A stretch of 64,000 nucleotides of DNA from Eubacteriales bacterium (lineage in GTDB: Bacteria; Bacillota; Clostridia; Lachnospirales; Lachnospiraceae). Positions within the stretch are counted from its first letter, which is position 1. Each line of letters opens with the position of its first letter. The DNA lies in contig JAUNPS010000016.1 of assembly GCA_030536575.1 (NCBI GenBank), forward strand, positions 21,327 to 85,326, read 5' to 3'. The position numbers and the translations under genes were made by a program. Positions 1 to 9,022 of the stretch are shown in pieces. The notes below the pieces were generated by a model. That model was not told the DNA's origin. It ran no database searches and saw only the letters and a program-made list of their open reading frames with translations.

Positions 1-603
1 GTCACCGCGGAAGTCTGCCCCCACCATTTCACCCTTTCCACCGACGACATTCCGGGCCCGGACCCGAACTATAAAATGAACCCGCCCCTGCGTTCCAGAC
101 AGGACGTGGAAGCCCTGCGCCAGGGACTGAAAGCCGATATCATGGACGTGATCTCCACCGACCACGCGCCCCACAGCGCAGAAGAAAAGAGCCGCCCGAT
201 CACGGAAGCCCCCTTTGGGATCGTTGGCCTGGAAACCTCCGTGGCCCTGACGATCACCGAACTGGTGGAACCGGGCATCTTAACGCCCATGCAGATGGCG
301 GAAAAAATGAGCTACAATCCGGCGAAAGTCCTGGGAATCGACAAAGGCTCCCTGGCTGAAGGAAAAGCCGCGGATATCACCATCATTGACCCGGAAGCAG
401 AATACGTGATCGACACATCCGCATTCCGCTCCCTTGGAAAAAATACGCCGTTTCACGGAAAGAAAGTCAGGGGCCTGGTAAAAGCCACGATTTCCGACGG
501 GCAGATTGCCTATCTGGAAAGCGCTGACCGCCGCCCTTATGCCGTCCGGCCAAAGGCGGACGCCAAACCATTGCCGAAAAAACAGGAGGAAGCACAAGCA
601 TGA
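1..603 (+). CDS. pyrC: dihydroorotase, 5'-truncated by the window edge
   Basis: Cyclises N-carbamoyl-aspartate to dihydroorotate, the third step of pyrimidine synthesis, in the cytoplasm. The reading frame is open from base 1, so the start lies outside the window; 200 C-terminal residues are visible. Seen: a CPHHF segment near fragment residue 6 and DHAPHS near residue 54, the metal and substrate site of class I dihydroorotases, then GIVGLETS and the C-terminal amidohydrolase strand region (GSLAEGKAADITIID). The stop overlaps the pyrF start as ATGA, so the two genes are translationally coupled. The missing N-terminal part should hold the HxH metal motif. Confidence 0.95.
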   Translation, partial: VTAEVCPHHFTLSTDDIPGPDPNYKMNPPLRSRQDVEALRQGLKADIMDVISTDHAPHSAEEKSRPITEAPFGIVGLETSVALTITELVEPGILTPMQMAEKMSYNPAKVLGIDKGSLAEGKAADITIIDPEAEYVIDTSAFRSLGKNTPFHGKKVRGLVKATISDGQIAYLESADRRPYAVRPKADAKPLPKKQEEAQA

Positions 604-1526
604 TTCAGAAATTAATTGCAAACATCCAGAAAACCCACGCCCCCATTGTCGTAGGCCTTGACCCGATGCTGAACTACATTCCCGAACACATCACGAAAAA
701 AGCCTTCGCGGAATTCGGGGAAAACCTGGAAGGGGCCGGAGAAGCGATCTGGCAGTATAATAAAGAAATTGTGGATCACACCTACGACCTGATTCCGGCG
801 GTAAAGCCGCAGATTGCCATGTACGAGCAGTTTGGCATTCCGGGCCTTGCGGCCTTCAAGCGGACGGTGGACTACTGCAAAGAAAAAGGCCTGGTCGTGA
901 TCGGCGACGTGAAACGGGGCGATATCGGTTCGACCTCTGCCGCCTATGCCACCGCCCATCTGGGAAAAGTACAGATTGGGAGCAAGGCCTATGCCGCATT
1001 TGACGAAGATTTCGCGACCGTGAACCCCTACCTTGGTTCCGATGGCGTAAAGCCTTTCATCGAAGTCTGCAAACAGGAAAAGAAAGGCCTGTTTATTTTG
1101 GTTAAAACCTCAAATCCGTCCAGCGGCGAATTCCAGGATCAGCTCATTGACGGCAGGCCGCTCTACGAACTTGTCGGCGAGAAAGTTGCCGAATGGGGCG
1201 TGGACTGCATGGGAGAGGACTACAGTTATATCGGCGCGGTTGTCGGCGCGACTTATCCCGAAATGGGAAAAGTACTGCGTAAAATCATGCCGAAATCCTT
1301 CATCCTGGTGCCGGGTTACGGCGCGCAGGGCGGAAAAGGCGCCGATCTGGTGCATTTCTTTAACGAAGACGGCCTGGGCGCGATCGTAAATTCCTCCAGA
1401 GGCATCATTGCCGCCTACAAACAGGAGAAATACGCCAAATTCGGGCCGGAGCATTTCGCGGAAGCCTCCAGGGCCGCCGTGGAAGATATGGTAGAAGACA
1501 TCGACAGTGCATTAAGAAATCGTTAG
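600..1526 (+). CDS. pyrF: orotidine-5'-phosphate decarboxylase
   Basis: Decarboxylates OMP to UMP, the last step of the pathway. 308 residues is long for the 230-residue bacterial type and fits the longer subfamily 2 found in Clostridia and actinobacteria. Seen: VGLDP at 18-22, KPQIAMYE at 69-76, and the catalytic GDVKRGDIG at 102-110 with its Asp-Lys-Asp tetrad. Starts within the pyrC stop codon (ATGA). The following gene pyrK begins 11 bases after the stop behind AGGAGAG, so it is the same transcript. Confidence 0.96.
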   Translation: MIQKLIANIQKTHAPIVVGLDPMLNYIPEHITKKAFAEFGENLEGAGEAIWQYNKEIVDHTYDLIPAVKPQIAMYEQFGIPGLAAFKRTVDYCKEKGLVVIGDVKRGDIGSTSAAYATAHLGKVQIGSKAYAAFDEDFATVNPYLGSDGVKPFIEVCKQEKKGLFILVKTSNPSSGEFQDQLIDGRPLYELVGEKVAEWGVDCMGEDYSYIGAVVGATYPEMGKVLRKIMPKSFILVPGYGAQGGKGADLVHFFNEDGLGAIVNSSRGIIAAYKQEKYAKFGPEHFAEASRAAVEDMVEDIDSALRNR

Positions 1527-1537
1527 GAGAGCAGGCT

Positions 1538-2317
1538 ATGCCGGAAAAATGGAAAGAGACCGCGCGGATTATCCAGCGGGAATGTATTGGAGACGAAATT
1601 TACAGCATGTGGCTGGAAACAGAGGAGATTGCCCGCAATGCGGTGCCGGGGCAGTTTATTTCCGTTTACTGCCGCGACGGGAGCAGGCTTTTGCCAAGGC
1701 CCATCAGCATTTGCGAGATTGATGAGAGGGACCGCACCCTGCGGCTGGTATACCGGGCCGTGGGAAAAGGAACGGAAGAATTTGCGGAGCTTTCGGAAGG
1801 GGAGTATCTGGAGATTTTAGGCCCTCTGGGAAACGGATTTCCGTTAGACCGCTGCGGGGAGGGGAAGAAAGCCTTCCTGATCGGCGGCGGCATCGGCATT
1901 CCGCCGTTGGTGGAGCTGGCGAAACAGTTAAAAGGGGAAAAGCAGATCATCCTGGGCTATCGGGACGAGCGGTTCTTGGATGATGAGCTGGAGTATGAAG
2001 GAAGCGTGTACGTTGCGACCGAAGACGGCAGTTACGGGACGAAGGGCAATGTCCTGGACGCCATCCGGGAAAACGGCCTGACCGCAGATGTAATTTATGC
2101 CTGCGGCCCCACCCCGATGCTGCGTGCCCTGAAATCGTATGCGGAAGCGGAGGGCATCGAGTGCTGGCTTTCCCTGGAAGAGCGGATGGCCTGCGGCGTG
2201 GGGGCCTGTCTTGGCTGCGTCTGCAAATCCACGGAAATCGACCCTCATTCCCAAGTTCACAATAAACGCATCTGCAAAGACGGCCCGGTCTTCCGGTCTA
2301 CGGAGGTGGAATTATGA
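1538..2317 (+). CDS. pyrK: dihydroorotate dehydrogenase B, electron-transfer subunit
   Basis: FAD and [2Fe-2S] subunit that passes electrons from dihydroorotate, via PyrD, to NAD+. 259 residues, normal length. Seen: flavin-binding RPISI at 54-58, the nucleotide-binding GGGIGIPPL near 117-125, CGPTPML near 189-195, and the iron-sulfur cluster motif with Cys219, Cys224, Cys227 and a fourth Cys at 246. Its presence defines the neighbouring PyrD as class 1B. Stop overlaps the pyrD start (ATGA), consistent with 1:1 synthesis of the heterotetramer. Confidence 0.96.
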   Translation: MPEKWKETARIIQRECIGDEIYSMWLETEEIARNAVPGQFISVYCRDGSRLLPRPISICEIDERDRTLRLVYRAVGKGTEEFAELSEGEYLEILGPLGNGFPLDRCGEGKKAFLIGGGIGIPPLVELAKQLKGEKQIILGYRDERFLDDELEYEGSVYVATEDGSYGTKGNVLDAIRENGLTADVIYACGPTPMLRALKSYAEAEGIECWLSLEERMACGVGACLGCVCKSTEIDPHSQVHNKRICKDGPVFRSTEVEL

Positions 2318-3249
2318 GAAATATGAGTGTGAATCTTGCAGGGGTCGAGCTGAAAAATCCGGTGATGACCGCTTCGGGCACCTTTGGTTCCGGGATGGAA
2401 TACAGCGAATTTGTGGATTTGAACAAGCTTGGAGCCGTTGTGACGAAAGGCGTGGCGAATGTGCCCTGGGCGGGGAATCCGACGCCTCGCGTGGCGGAAG
2501 TCTACGGCGGCATGTTAAATGCCATCGGCCTTCAGAACCCCGGAATCGAGGTCTTCCGGAAACGGGACATTCCGTTTCTGCGCCAGTATGATACGAAAAT
2601 CATCGTCAATGTGTGCGGGCGGAGTAAAGAAGATTACTGCGAAGTGGTGGAAGCGCTGCGCGACGAACCGGTGGATCTGCTGGAGATTAACATTTCCTGC
2701 CCGAATGTGAAAGAAGGCGGGATTGCCTTTGGCCAGAATCCGAAGGCGGTGGAAGAGATTACCGCCGCGGTGAAAAAGGTGGCGAAGCAGCCGATTATTA
2801 TGAAACTAAGCCCGAATGTGACGGACATTACGGAGACGGCGAAGGCGGCGGAAGCGGGAGGCGCGGACGTGCTTTCGATGATCAATACGCTGACCGGGAT
2901 GAAGATCGATATTCACCGCAGGACGTTCGCTTTGGCGAATAAGACGGGCGGGCTGTCCGGGCCGGCGGTGAAGCCGGTGGCGGTGCGGATGGTGTACCAG
3001 GCGGCGCAGGCTGTGAAGATTCCGATTATCGGAATGGGAGGGATCATGACCGCGGAGGATGCGCTTGAGTTTCTTCTGGCGGGGGCTGCGGCGGTTTCGG
3101 TCGGGACGGCGAATTTTGTGAATCCGACGGCGACGCTGGATGTAATCGAGGGCATTGACGCTTATATGGAAAAATATGGGATCGAGACGATCACGGAGCT
3201 GGTCGGGGCGGTGCGGGAGCATCCCGGAAGCAGCGTTTCGTTTGCATAA
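2314..3249 (+). CDS. pyrD: dihydroorotate dehydrogenase B, catalytic subunit
   Basis: FMN enzyme oxidising dihydroorotate to orotate. 311 residues. Seen: N-terminal TASGTFGSG, the FMN-contacting VTKGV at 43-47, and NISCPNVKEGG at 126-136, where Cys129 is the catalytic base characteristic of class 1 enzymes (class 2 uses Ser). C-terminal GMGGI and the GTANFVNP phosphate-binding region are intact. Translationally coupled to pyrK. A 145-base GC-rich, hairpin-prone gap separates it from pyrE, so pyrE may be partly uncoupled. Confidence 0.96.
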   Translation: MRNMSVNLAGVELKNPVMTASGTFGSGMEYSEFVDLNKLGAVVTKGVANVPWAGNPTPRVAEVYGGMLNAIGLQNPGIEVFRKRDIPFLRQYDTKIIVNVCGRSKEDYCEVVEALRDEPVDLLEINISCPNVKEGGIAFGQNPKAVEEITAAVKKVAKQPIIMKLSPNVTDITETAKAAEAGGADVLSMINTLTGMKIDIHRRTFALANKTGGLSGPAVKPVAVRMVYQAAQAVKIPIIGMGGIMTAEDALEFLLAGAAAVSVGTANFVNPTATLDVIEGIDAYMEKYGIETITELVGAVREHPGSSVSFA

Positions 3250-3394
3250 AACCGGGCGGGCCTCAAGCACTCCTGTCGAGGCATTGCGCGGCAAGAAGCC
3301 GAAACGTCGCCGAAGCACCCGACCGGGCCGCCAGAAGGCCCCGCGGCATGCCGCCATTCTATAACTTACACTTACAGAAACTAGGAGGAACATC

Positions 3395-4069
3395 ATGGAA
3401 GCATACAAACAGGAATTTATCGAATTTATGGTAGACTGCCAGGTCCTGAAATTTGGCGACTTCGTCACCAAAAGCGGACGCAAAACCCCCTTCTTCGTCA
3501 ACACCGGCTTCTACCGCACCGGAACCCAGCTGCGCCGCCTTGGCGAATACTACGCAAGAGCCATCCAGGACAAATTCGGCCTGGACTTCGACGTGCTCTT
3601 TGGCCCGGCCTATAAAGGAATCCCGCTGACCGTTGCCACCACCATGGCCATCAGCGAATTTTACGACAAAGACATCCGCTACTGCTCGAACCGCAAAGAA
3701 GTCAAGGACCACGGCGATAAAGGCATCCTCCTGGGAAGCCCCTTAACCGACGGCGACCGGATCGTGATCATCGAAGACGTGACCACCGCAGGCACCTCCA
3801 TCCAGGAGACCCTCCCGATCATCAAAGCCCAGGGCGACGTAAAGCCTATCGGTCTGGTGGTATCCGTAGACCGCATGGAAAGAGGCCAGGGAACCAAGAG
3901 CGCCCTGCAGGAGATTTCCGAGAATTACGGCCTGGAAACAACGGCCATCGTGACCATGGCAGAGGTTGTCGAACACCTCTATAACCGGGAATACCGCGGA
4001 AAAGTGATCATCGACGACAAGCTGAAGGAAGCCATCGACGCATACTACCGGCAGTACGGGGCAGAATAA
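3395..4069 (+). CDS. pyrE: orotate phosphoribosyltransferase
   Basis: Joins orotate to PRPP giving OMP. 224 residues. Seen: FGPAYKGIP near 69-77 and the PRPP-binding motif RIVIIEDVTTAGTS at 122-135 with the paired acidic residues. Ribosome site CTAGGAGGAA precedes the ATG. Last recognised gene of the pyrimidine operon; the following small ORF begins 19 bases after the stop behind its own AAAAGGAGG and may be cotranscribed. Confidence 0.96.
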   Translation: MEAYKQEFIEFMVDCQVLKFGDFVTKSGRKTPFFVNTGFYRTGTQLRRLGEYYARAIQDKFGLDFDVLFGPAYKGIPLTVATTMAISEFYDKDIRYCSNRKEVKDHGDKGILLGSPLTDGDRIVIIEDVTTAGTSIQETLPIIKAQGDVKPIGLVVSVDRMERGQGTKSALQEISENYGLETTAIVTMAEVVEHLYNREYRGKVIIDDKLKEAIDAYYRQYGAE

Positions 4070-4088
4070 GCCCAAAAGGAGGAACGCC

Positions 4089-4241
4089 ATGAACGAAAAG
4101 CTGTATAAAACCATGGAACACGCGGGGATTGTAGGGATTGTCACCGGAATCGTACTGGCCGTGACAAGCGTAGCCAGCAGCGTCCTGCTGATTGTCTACG
4201 GCGCGAAACTTTTAAAAGAGAAAAAGAATGTAATCATCTGA
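4089..4241 (+). CDS. small single-pass membrane protein, 50 aa
   Basis: Short ORF, MNEKLYKTMEHAG start, with a strong ribosome site (AAAAGGAGG, 7 bases before ATG). Residues about 12-40 form one hydrophobic helix rich in Ile, Val, Gly and Ser, followed by a basic tail (KLLKEKKN), so an N-out, C-in single-span orientation is likely. It sits between pyrE and the VanZ-like gene with 2-base spacing to the latter. No family recognised; function unknown. The ribosome site, clean membrane topology and tight packing argue that it is real. Confidence 0.75.
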   Translation: MNEKLYKTMEHAGIVGIVTGIVLAVTSVASSVLLIVYGAKLLKEKKNVII

Positions 4242-4243
4242 CT

Positions 4244-4705
4244 ATGAATGCAAAAACAAAGAAACGAATCAGAGCGGCAGGAACCGTCCTGTTCCTGCTG
4301 TATCTGATGGCCCTGGGCTATTTCCTGTTTTTTGCCGAAGGCTTTGGCCGGGCGGCCGAAGGGAGGCAGTACAGCTATAACCTGGAGCCGCTGAAAGAAA
4401 TCCGAAGATTCTGGAATAATCGGGCAACTCTGGGAAATACGGCGGTATTCCTGAATCTGGCGGGCAATGTGCTGGCCTTTCTGCCCTTTGGCGCGATCCT
4501 TCCGGTGATCAGCCGCTACACCAGAGGCCTCTTTCGGATCGGGCTGCTGAGTCTGGAGTTCAGTTTTCTGATGGAATGCTTTCAACTGATTTTCAGAGTG
4601 GGCAGCTTTGATGTGGACGATCTGATCCTGAATACCATCGGCGGGATTCTGGGGTATCTGATCTTTGCAATCTGTGATATGATAAGGAGAAAGCTCTATG
4701 GCTAA
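4244..4705 (+). CDS. VanZ-like family membrane protein
   Basis: 153 residues with four predicted membrane segments. Seen: an N-terminal helix (TVLFLLYLMALGYFLFF), the extracellular YNLEPLKEIRRFW stretch, FLNLAGNVLAFLPFGAILP, and FDVDDLILNTIGGILGY, all hallmarks of the VanZ-like fold. The founding member modestly affects teicoplanin resistance, but most members have no known function; nothing here points to glycopeptide resistance. Overlaps the next gene by 8 bases. Confidence 0.85.
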   Translation: MNAKTKKRIRAAGTVLFLLYLMALGYFLFFAEGFGRAAEGRQYSYNLEPLKEIRRFWNNRATLGNTAVFLNLAGNVLAFLPFGAILPVISRYTRGLFRIGLLSLEFSFLMECFQLIFRVGSFDVDDLILNTIGGILGYLIFAICDMIRRKLYG

Positions 4706-5015
4706 GAAAAAAACATATACCTTTTCCGAAAACCGGCAGGCGAAGAGCGGGATCACTTCCATGGTTCTGGGGGTGACGGCGCTTCTGATCCTTCTCGTGA
4801 TGGGGTGGATCGTGTGGAAGGAGAAAGGGCAGGCGGGCATGTATGTGGGGGCCTTTGGGTTTACCTCGGCGGTCATGTCCCTGGCCGGGATGATTGTGGG
4901 ACTCTTGAGCTTCCGGGAGAAGCACGTGCACCACACGTCCTCGAAAGCTGGCTCTATATTGAACGCGGTGGTGCTGGTGATCTGGATTTTTATCTTCCTC
5001 TTAGGAGTGTCGTAA
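4698..5015 (+). CDS. conserved membrane protein, 105 aa (DUF6142-like)
   Basis: Small integral membrane protein with a basic N-terminus (MAKKKTYTFSENRQAKSG) and three hydrophobic helices at about 20-40, 50-70 and 85-104. Resembles DUF6142-type proteins of Lachnospiraceae, some labelled calcium:proton exchangers without direct evidence. Starts inside the VanZ-like gene, so probably coexpressed. Its stop codon merges with the first copy of a 124-bp repeat. Confidence 0.7.
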   Translation: MAKKKTYTFSENRQAKSGITSMVLGVTALLILLVMGWIVWKEKGQAGMYVGAFGFTSAVMSLAGMIVGLLSFREKHVHHTSSKAGSILNAVVLVIWIFIFLLGVS

Positions 5016-5262
5016 AGAGCGGCAGGAAAAGAAAGTACCAGTAGTCGCAGTCCCGCGAGGTGTTTCCGGGTGCATTTCCCGGAAACCGGAGGGTAATCAA
5101 TGACGAAATGGAAGCCGCTGCCGACATTTCGCGAATTGAAGAGCGGCAGGAAAAGAAAGTACCAGTAGTCGCAGTCCCGCGAGGTGTTTCCGGGCGTATT
5201 TCCCGGAAACCGGAGGGCAATCAATGACGAAATGGAAGCCTTTGCTGACATTTCGCGAACTA
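5015..5262 (+). repeat. two tandem 124-bp hairpin-bearing repeats
   Basis: Copy 1 is 5015-5138, copy 2 is 5139-5262, differing at only a handful of positions. Each contains the perfect inverted repeat GTTTCCGGG/CCCGGAAAC around a 7-base loop (changes fall in the loop), then GGAGGG, a spaced ATG, and a second inverted repeat CGAAATG/CATTTCG. The ATG of copy 1 opens a 22-codon ORF (MTKWKPLPTFREL..., stop inside copy 2). The ATG of copy 2 runs in frame into the HD-domain gene. Probably a dispersed intergenic repeat, but only these two copies lie in the window. Confidence 0.9.
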
Positions 5263-5274
5263 TGGAGAAAAAAT

Positions 5275-5862
5275 ATGAATAATCGATTAGAAAAACAGAT
5301 GGAATTCCTGCGCGAAGCCGACAAAAGCAAACTCGTCGGCCGCCAAACCTACCTCGCCGACGGCAGCCGCAAAGAAAACGACGCCGAACACGCCTGGCAC
5401 CTGGCCCTGATGTGCGCCCTCCTGGCCGAACACGCCAACGAGCCCATCGACACCGCCAAAACCATGACCATGGTCCTGATCCACGACCTGGTCGAAATCG
5501 ACGCCGGCGACACCTACGCCTACGACACCGCCGGAAACGCCTCCAAGCGGGAGCGGGAACTGGCCGCCGCCGACCGCATTTTTAACCTCCTCCCGGAAGA
5601 CCAGGCCGCCTGGCTGCGTGGCCTGTGGGACGAATTCGAGGAAGGCGAAACCCCGGAAGCCAAATTTGCGAAATCCCTGGACAATATCCAGCCCATGATG
5701 CTGAACGACGCCTCCGGCGGCCGCTCCTGGCGGGAGCACGATGTTCATAAAGAACAGATCTTAGGAAGAAACAAACGCACGCCGGAAGGCTCCAAAGCCC
5801 TCTGGGAATTCGGCGAATCCCTGATGCGGAAAAACATTGAAAAAGGAGATATTAAGGAGTGA
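5275..5862 (+). CDS. HD-domain phosphohydrolase (HDDC2/YfbR-like)
   Basis: 195 residues of the HD superfamily (COG1896-type), metal-dependent phosphohydrolases that include 5'-deoxynucleotidases. Seen: NDAEHAWH (His39), HDLVEIDAGDTYAYD (His70-Asp71), and FAKSLDNIQPM near 128 carrying the last metal Asp. The start chosen is ATG 5275 behind TATGGAGAAAAAAT. An in-frame ATG at 5224, inside the upstream repeat and behind GGAGGG, would add 17 residues. Codon usage is strikingly C-rich at third positions. Substrate unknown; deoxynucleotide dephosphorylation is the best family guess. Confidence 0.85.
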   Translation: MNNRLEKQMEFLREADKSKLVGRQTYLADGSRKENDAEHAWHLALMCALLAEHANEPIDTAKTMTMVLIHDLVEIDAGDTYAYDTAGNASKRERELAAADRIFNLLPEDQAAWLRGLWDEFEEGETPEAKFAKSLDNIQPMMLNDASGGRSWREHDVHKEQILGRNKRTPEGSKALWEFGESLMRKNIEKGDIKE

Positions 5863-7923
5863 ATGACCATGCAGGAATCGGAAGAACTGTTGCAGGAACG
5901 CTTGTCCCTTGCAATGGAACGCATTGCCGGAATCGCACAGGAAGCACAGGTTCCGGCGCCCTATGCAGACTATTTCCAAAAAACGGCCGCGTTTCTGCTG
6001 CTGATGGAGCAGACCGCCAAAGCAGCCGCGGACGGATCCATGGAAGCCTATACGCTGGAACAGTGGCAGGACCATAACCATGCCCTGTACGAGGACATTT
6101 TACCGGAAAACTACGAAAAAAGCTACGCCAATCCGGACTACGCGGTGAAAACCCTGGGCGAAGTCCACGGCCGGATTTTGAGCTTCCTGTATGCGGAGCT
6201 GCGCGGAATAATCGTCTACGCTTACGAACAGCGCCTGGAAGACATGACTATTTTAGCGGAGCTTTTTATTGAAATCTATAACAGCTTCGAGGAAGAAGAG
6301 CTTCCCTCTTACAAGCAGATCCAGCAGATCGTCTACTGGTTCGTCAGCGATAACAGCGACCTGACCGTGACCCGAAGAGTCCGGGAATTCCTGGACCCGG
6401 AACTGGATTTCGCGGCAAGGATCATTCTGAACGAAGATTTAAACGACTTGCGCTACCTCTATAAATACGGCGAATACATTTCCGAAAACGAACTGGCCAT
6501 GGCACGTCATATGAACAGCCTTCCCCAGGAAACCATCGACCTGATGGCCGACACCTACACCGAAGGCTTCCGCATCGGTTTCGAAAACGCCGGAAAGCCC
6601 CTGCACAAAAAGAAAAGCGTGAACCTCCGCTACGTCCTGGGCTTCGAGCGGATGATGAAAAAAGCCATCCGGAATTTTGAGGCAATGGGCTTAAAACCCG
6701 TCATTTACCGCTCCGCCGTCTCCAGCATCACGAAGCGCCAGGCCTTTAAAAACGGCTACTACGGCGGAAATCCGAACAAACAGTACGATTACGACCACAA
6801 GGCGGACGAAGCCATTTACTTCGATAAGCCCTTTATGCAGCGGAAACTCGGCGTGATGCGCACCGCCTATGAGACGTATAAAGACCTTGCGGCTGTCCAT
6901 GCGGGCCCGGCCGTCCTGGAAATTTTCGGGGAAACGCCCTTTGCCCCCCAGATTAAGGAGTCCGCTTACCGCCTGTCCGAAAAGCAGCAGAAGCTTTCCG
7001 TGGCTTACGACAGCGAGGCCTCCCAGATCAGTAAAAAATACATCCTTCCCCAGGAGCGGAGCTTTACGATCATTGCCTTCCCGGTGCCGGAGATCGGCCC
7101 GAAATTCCCGGAAATCTTTAACGAGACGATCCGGATCAACACCCTGGATTATAAGCTCTACCAGACCATCCAGCAGAAAATCATCGACACGCTGGACACC
7201 GGCGTGGCCGTGCATATCCAGGGAAAGGATGGAAATCAGACCGATCTGACCGTCCGGCTGCACGAGCTTTCCGATCCGGCAAAGGAGACGATTTTCGAAA
7301 ACTGCGTTGCGGATGTGAACATTCCGGTAGGAGAAGTGTTTACCTCCCCGATTCTGACCGGGACGAACGGCACGCTTCATGTGACGCAGGTTTATCTGGA
7401 GCAGCTTTGCTACCAGAACCTGAAGCTGGTTTTCCGGGACGGAAAAATTGCGGAATACTCCTGCACGAATTTCGGGACAGAAAAAGAAAATCAGGATTAT
7501 ATCCGGGAAAATGTGCTGTTCCATCATGAGACGCTTCCGATGGGCGAGTTTGCGATCGGCACGAACACGACGGCCTACGCGGTGGCTGAAAAGTATCAGA
7601 TCGGCGAAATGCTTCCGATTCTGATTGCGGAAAAAATGGGCCCGCATTTTGCGGTCGGGGACACCTGCTACAGTTGGGAAGAGGACACGCCCGTTTACAA
7701 TCCGGACGGAAAAGAGGTCGTAGCGCGGGATAACGAGGTTTCCATCCTCCGAAAAGAAGACGTGGCGAAGGCCTACCTGGGCTGCCATACGGATATCACG
7801 ATCCCCTACAAGGAACTGGGGCATATCCGGGTGATCCGCGGGGATGGTAGCGAGGTTTCCATTATCGAGGACGGCAGGTTTGTGCTGCCGGGAACCGAAG
7901 AACTAAATAAACCCTTGGATTAA
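5863..7923 (+). CDS. aminopeptidase, peptidase M29-like, with long N-terminal region
   Basis: 686 residues, about 270 longer than typical M29 aminopeptidases. The C-terminal 300 residues carry M29-like signatures: VPVGEVFTSP near 488-496 (metal-binding Glu), EFAIGTN near 562, and HFAVGDTC near 595, where the M29 His/Asp ligands fall. The N-terminal 250 residues are mostly helical and not recognised. Likely a cytoplasmic metal-dependent aminopeptidase. The preceding AAGGAG (5854-5859) is only 3 bases from ATG 5863 but 9 from ATG 5869, so Met3 may be the true start. A rho-independent terminator follows directly. Confidence 0.78.
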   Translation: MTMQESEELLQERLSLAMERIAGIAQEAQVPAPYADYFQKTAAFLLLMEQTAKAAADGSMEAYTLEQWQDHNHALYEDILPENYEKSYANPDYAVKTLGEVHGRILSFLYAELRGIIVYAYEQRLEDMTILAELFIEIYNSFEEEELPSYKQIQQIVYWFVSDNSDLTVTRRVREFLDPELDFAARIILNEDLNDLRYLYKYGEYISENELAMARHMNSLPQETIDLMADTYTEGFRIGFENAGKPLHKKKSVNLRYVLGFERMMKKAIRNFEAMGLKPVIYRSAVSSITKRQAFKNGYYGGNPNKQYDYDHKADEAIYFDKPFMQRKLGVMRTAYETYKDLAAVHAGPAVLEIFGETPFAPQIKESAYRLSEKQQKLSVAYDSEASQISKKYILPQERSFTIIAFPVPEIGPKFPEIFNETIRINTLDYKLYQTIQQKIIDTLDTGVAVHIQGKDGNQTDLTVRLHELSDPAKETIFENCVADVNIPVGEVFTSPILTGTNGTLHVTQVYLEQLCYQNLKLVFRDGKIAEYSCTNFGTEKENQDYIRENVLFHHETLPMGEFAIGTNTTAYAVAEKYQIGEMLPILIAEKMGPHFAVGDTCYSWEEDTPVYNPDGKEVVARDNEVSILRKEDVAKAYLGCHTDITIPYKELGHIRVIRGDGSEVSIIEDGRFVLPGTEELNKPLD

Positions 7924-7929
7924 AAAAAA

Positions 7930-7973
7930 GCCCGCTGCCAGAGTCCGCCCCGGTTCTGCCGCAGCGGGTTTTC
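7930..7973 (+). terminator. rho-independent terminator after the M29-like gene
   Basis: Stem CCCGCTGC/GCAGCGGG (7931-7938 with 7961-7968), then TTTT. It begins a few bases after the stop codon. Confidence 0.85.
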
Positions 7974-8098
7974 GCGTAATACCGCGCCAGCGCCGTGTCT
8001 GGAAAAGGAAAGCCTATGGGGCGCAATGAGCTGGATGCAAATGTCTCTGGGGCGGAACACTGAAGGCGCGCGGCAAACATGGCATAAGGAGGGACGCC

Positions 8099-9022
8099 AT
8101 GAAAAAACTAAAAGGCTATCTGGACAATCACCTGGCAGGCGACCTGCTGGCCGCCTTCGACGAACAGGATCTGTGCGTCAGCTACAGCGAAGACTACCGC
8201 AAAGAAGAACTCTGCCAGGTACATAATTCCTGCGAACTGCTCTTCGTGGAAAGCGGAGAGGCCGATTACCAGATTAATGAAGAAATCTACCACGTCAGCA
8301 AAAATACGGTCTTGATCATCGGAGCCACAGACCGCCACCGGTTCTGGTTCACCCAGGTGCCCTACAAGCGCTATGGCTTAAACGTCATGCCGTCCTACTT
8401 GCAGACCCTGCCGATCATTGGCGGCTACCTGAACATCTACCAGACCCAGAGCCAGGAGGGCCACAAAAATCTGATGCAGATCGACGGCCCAACCTTCCGG
8501 CGGATGGTCGGCATTGTCCGGGAACTCCACGAAGAAGCCCAGGAAGGCGTGGAAGGCCGGGAAACCATGATCTACGCCCTGCTCCTGGAACTGACCATCC
8601 TGCTGAAGCGCCTGCTCCACGCCGAAAGCCAGGAACACAGCGAAACCTATAAAATCATGAACGAGATCAAAAATTACATTGACCTGTATTACAAGGAGGA
8701 TCTAAGTCTGGCGGAATTAAGCCGCCTGTTTTACCTTCAGCCCAACACGATCAGCAAAAACTTCCGAAAAATCTGGGGAAAAAATATCAACCAATACATC
8801 CATTCCGTGCGGATCACAAACGCCGTCCGAATCCTGGAGGCCGGGGAAGTCGGCATTACAGAACTGGCCGAGATGGTAGGATACGGGAATGTGAACACCT
8901 TTCTGCGCCAATTCCGGGAAAAAATGGACGTCTCGCCCTTACAGTACCGGAAGCGGATGGCGCAGATGATGCAGGAACGGGAGGAGGGAGGAGAAACGTG
9001 GGAAAAAACGAAAAATTTCTGA
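8099..9022 (+). CDS. AraC-family transcriptional regulator (first of a tandem pair)
   Basis: 307 residues: an N-terminal cupin-like sensor (CELLFVESGEADYQINEEIYHV, about 44-70) and two C-terminal helix-turn-helix motifs (LSLAELSRLFYLQPNTISKNF and ITELAEMVGYGNVNTFLRQF), ending with the AraC signature MDVSPLQYRKR. Ribosome site AAGGAGGG. Overlaps the next gene by 25 bases. The downstream sugar-transport locus is the obvious target. It shares the whole architecture with its neighbour, indicating tandem duplication. Confidence 0.92.
   Translation: MKKLKGYLDNHLAGDLLAAFDEQDLCVSYSEDYRKEELCQVHNSCELLFVESGEADYQINEEIYHVSKNTVLIIGATDRHRFWFTQVPYKRYGLNVMPSYLQTLPIIGGYLNIYQTQSQEGHKNLMQIDGPTFRRMVGIVRELHEEAQEGVEGRETMIYALLLELTILLKRLLHAESQEHSETYKIMNEIKNYIDLYYKEDLSLAELSRLFYLQPNTISKNFRKIWGKNINQYIHSVRITNAVRILEAGEVGITELAEMVGYGNVNTFLRQFREKMDVSPLQYRKRMAQMMQEREEGGETWEKTKNF

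Noticed and set aside
4196-5330. Minus-strand ORFs containing a repeated FPGN-type sequence
   Set aside because: They are antisense readings of the 124-bp tandem repeat and of two membrane-protein genes.
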